From NCBI RefSeq assembly GCF_019039105.1, contig NZ_JAHPIV010000005.1, forward strand, positions 186,001-250,000: a stretch of 64,000 bases of DNA. The letters are read 5' to 3'. The notes beneath the pieces are model-generated. The model saw only the letters and a program-made list of their open reading frames with translations. It searched no databases and was not told where the DNA came from. This stretch comes from Desertibacillus haloalkaliphilus (GTDB lineage: Bacteria > Bacillota > Bacilli > Bacillales > KJ1-10-99). A program made the position numbers and the translations under genes. Shown in pieces: positions 63,023 through 64,000 of this stretch. The stretch's first letter is position 1. Each line of letters opens with the position of its first letter.

Positions 63023-63055
63023 CAGCCTCTAAAACGTTTTAGAGGCTGTTTTTTT
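63023..63055. terminator. Perfect 26-bp palindrome with T-tract
   Basis: CAGCCTCTAAAAC and its exact complement, with seven T on the plus strand and CATTTTTG on the minus strand. It lies 20-50 bp after the minus-strand 75-aa gene and probably terminates it. Confidence 0.7.
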
Positions 63056-63075
63056 GGGATGTATTAGATTGTTAA

Positions 63076-63303
63076 CTAGCACCTATTGATTAGGCTGTCT
63101 AAGACGTTAATGTCTTTCCTTTTCGCTATATAATCTTTGAAAGAATAGCAGTGATTTGGGTTTGTTTTTCGGTCGAGCTCATTTATAAATTCCCTAACGA
63201 GACTTTCAATCGTAAAACGCAGTTCATTACAGAAAATGGGGACATTTTCGATCTTTATTTTCTTTCCTTCGCGGTGATACGTTTCAATCGACATCATCTT
63301 CAT
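63076..63303 (-). CDS. Hypothetical protein, 75 aa
   Basis: A small basic-to-neutral protein starting MKMMSIETYHREGKKIKIEN, with a helical middle (ESLVREFINELDRKT) and no TM segment. The ATG at 63303 has GGAGGG upstream and a strong hairpin follows, so it is probably a real gene. I do not recognise the family. Confidence 0.6.
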   Translation of the reverse strand: MKMMSIETYHREGKKIKIENVPIFCNELRFTIESLVREFINELDRKTNPNHCYSFKDYIAKRKDINVLDSLINRC

Positions 63304-63468
63304 GTAGGATCCCTCCGTTCTTCTATTTGTATTTTATAATGGGTGCCCATGCTTGTCCGTGAGAAAACTCACCTCAAGTTCTAGATATGGGGTGTAAATG
63401 TTGGAATGATTTTTCGCAAGGTGTTGCATACTGTTATTGGACATTTCTTTAAAAGGGAGCGCGTTACG

Positions 63469-63858
63469 ATGAATGAGTGGCCGACTTGGGTGTTGGAATT
63501 TTTTATTCCGGCTTTATTTACGCTGTTTTCACTAGTTGTTTTGTTAGTGATTCAATGGAAACTAGAACGTGATGTGAACGATCGTAAAACGTTTTTTTTC
63601 TTCCACGTTGCTAATTTGCTATTTTTACTGATGGTATTTGGAGGCGCATCACTTTCATTTGGAAGTGTGATGGATGGTGTAGGCTATGCTCATGGGTGGA
63701 ATGAGGCATTCATTCGAGTGACACTGATTCCTTTGCCTGTTGTGATGATCGTCTATGTCATATCGACTGTAATCTTTCGCCGGCGTATGCGCCCGTACAT
63801 CGTAGAAAAAGATAGTAATGTCATTTACTTGCGCTATGCGTGGAAAAAAAGAGGATGA
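63469..63858 (+). CDS. Membrane protein of unknown function, 129 aa
   Basis: This protein has three TM helices (residues about 9-29, 43-65 and 82-103) and a basic C-terminal tail. ATG 63469 follows GGGAG; the frame opens 21 codons earlier without a start signal. No family is recognised. Confidence 0.6.
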   Translation: MNEWPTWVLEFFIPALFTLFSLVVLLVIQWKLERDVNDRKTFFFFHVANLLFLLMVFGGASLSFGSVMDGVGYAHGWNEAFIRVTLIPLPVVMIVYVISTVIFRRRMRPYIVEKDSNVIYLRYAWKKRG

Positions 63859-63870
63859 GCTAGGGTTGGT

Positions 63871-64000
63871 TTATTTGGTATACCGGTTGGCATAACTAGA
63901 AGCGACAAACGAATCTGGTTTGACGAGGGCTTTCATCCCTAACTCTTCAAGGCGAGCCATCATTTCTTTCACATATACCTTCGTTTTATTTTGTTTTCCT
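63871..64000 (-). CDS. 3-prime end of a gene cut by the window edge
   Basis: On the minus strand an open frame enters from the right edge and ends at TAA (63871-63873). The visible 42 residues include KVYVKEMMARLEELGMKAL and end SYANRYTK. They look like a normal coding sequence, but the family is not recognised. Confidence 0.5.
   Translation of the reverse strand, partial: GKQNKTKVYVKEMMARLEELGMKALVKPDSFVASSYANRYTK

Noticed and set aside
1-64000. CRISPR arrays, tRNA/rRNA genes, prophage or intact mobile elements
   Set aside because: No regularly spaced repeats, tRNA cloverleaf ends, rRNA segments, integrases or transposases were seen by eye. A tRNAscan or CRISPR search was not possible here.

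Overview
The window looks like chromosome from a low-GC, endospore-forming, probably aerobic member of the Bacillaceae, possibly an alkaliphilic Bacillus relative. The reasons are strong GGAGG-type ribosome binding sites, frequent GTG and TTG starts, rho-independent terminators between units, B. subtilis-like gene families (YfmS, PbuG, CydABS/CydDC, MetNPQ with an S-box, PaaX-type control), and small sporulation-type proteins (YjcZ family and a SASP-like peptide). No tRNA, rRNA, CRISPR array, prophage or intact insertion sequence is visible.

Layout: (a) 1-3.4 kb, minus strand: a NarK-type nitrate transporter carrying a C-terminal PAS domain, and a 4-hydroxyphenylacetate 3-monooxygenase. (b) 3.6-10.9 kb: a c-di-GMP-I riboswitch with terminator, then a membrane chemoreceptor and a STAS protein, a patatin-like lipase, an unusual PEP/pyruvate-binding-domain protein with a degenerate RecA/KaiC-like N-terminus, and a soluble YfmS-like chemoreceptor behind a sigma-D-like promoter. 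(c) 11.2-17.3 kb: a cytochrome bd operon, cydA-cydB-cydS-cydD-cydC, including an easily missed 33-codon cydS gene. (d) 17.5-21.3 kb: an SDR, a CcdA-like protein, an old-yellow-enzyme homologue with a large in-frame internal deletion, and a ketopantoate-reductase family protein.

(e) 21.3-36.1 kb is a full aerobic phenylacetate (paa) catabolic region. paaK is divergent from paaABCD-ethD-paaF-paaG-aldehyde dehydrogenase-paaH-paaJ. Then come a further crotonase, the regulator paaX, divergent paaY, a FabK/nitronate-monooxygenase-like flavoprotein and a PaaI thioesterase. The same 14-bp motif lies in front of both divergent paa units and is the likely operator. Neither PaaE (the epoxidase reductase) nor a MaoC-type oxepin-CoA hydrolase is present in the window.

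(f) 36.1-44.7 kb is mainly transport: a nucleobase-type permease, a guanine-riboswitch-controlled PbuG permease, a CstA-type carbon-starvation transporter, a small protein ending in two cysteines next to an ArsA/Get3-like ATPase, and an orphan DctP TRAP receptor. (g) 44.7-56.3 kb is an aldarate (glucarate/galactarate) utilisation regulon: garD and a membrane transporter on the minus strand; gudD, a FadR-type GntR regulator, kdgD, a 2,5-dioxovalerate dehydrogenase and a TctBAC transporter on the plus strand. Three promoters of this region share the same architecture: a -35, a 17-bp spacer and a TACAAT -10, with a TTGTnnnACAA operator overlapping the -10.

(h) 56.4-64 kb: a DUF2243 protein and a neighbouring secreted protein, an aminotransferase, a SAM-riboswitch-controlled metN-metP-metQ methionine importer, two very small genes (YjcZ family and SASP-like), several small membrane or hypothetical proteins, and the 3-prime end of one more gene cut by the window edge.
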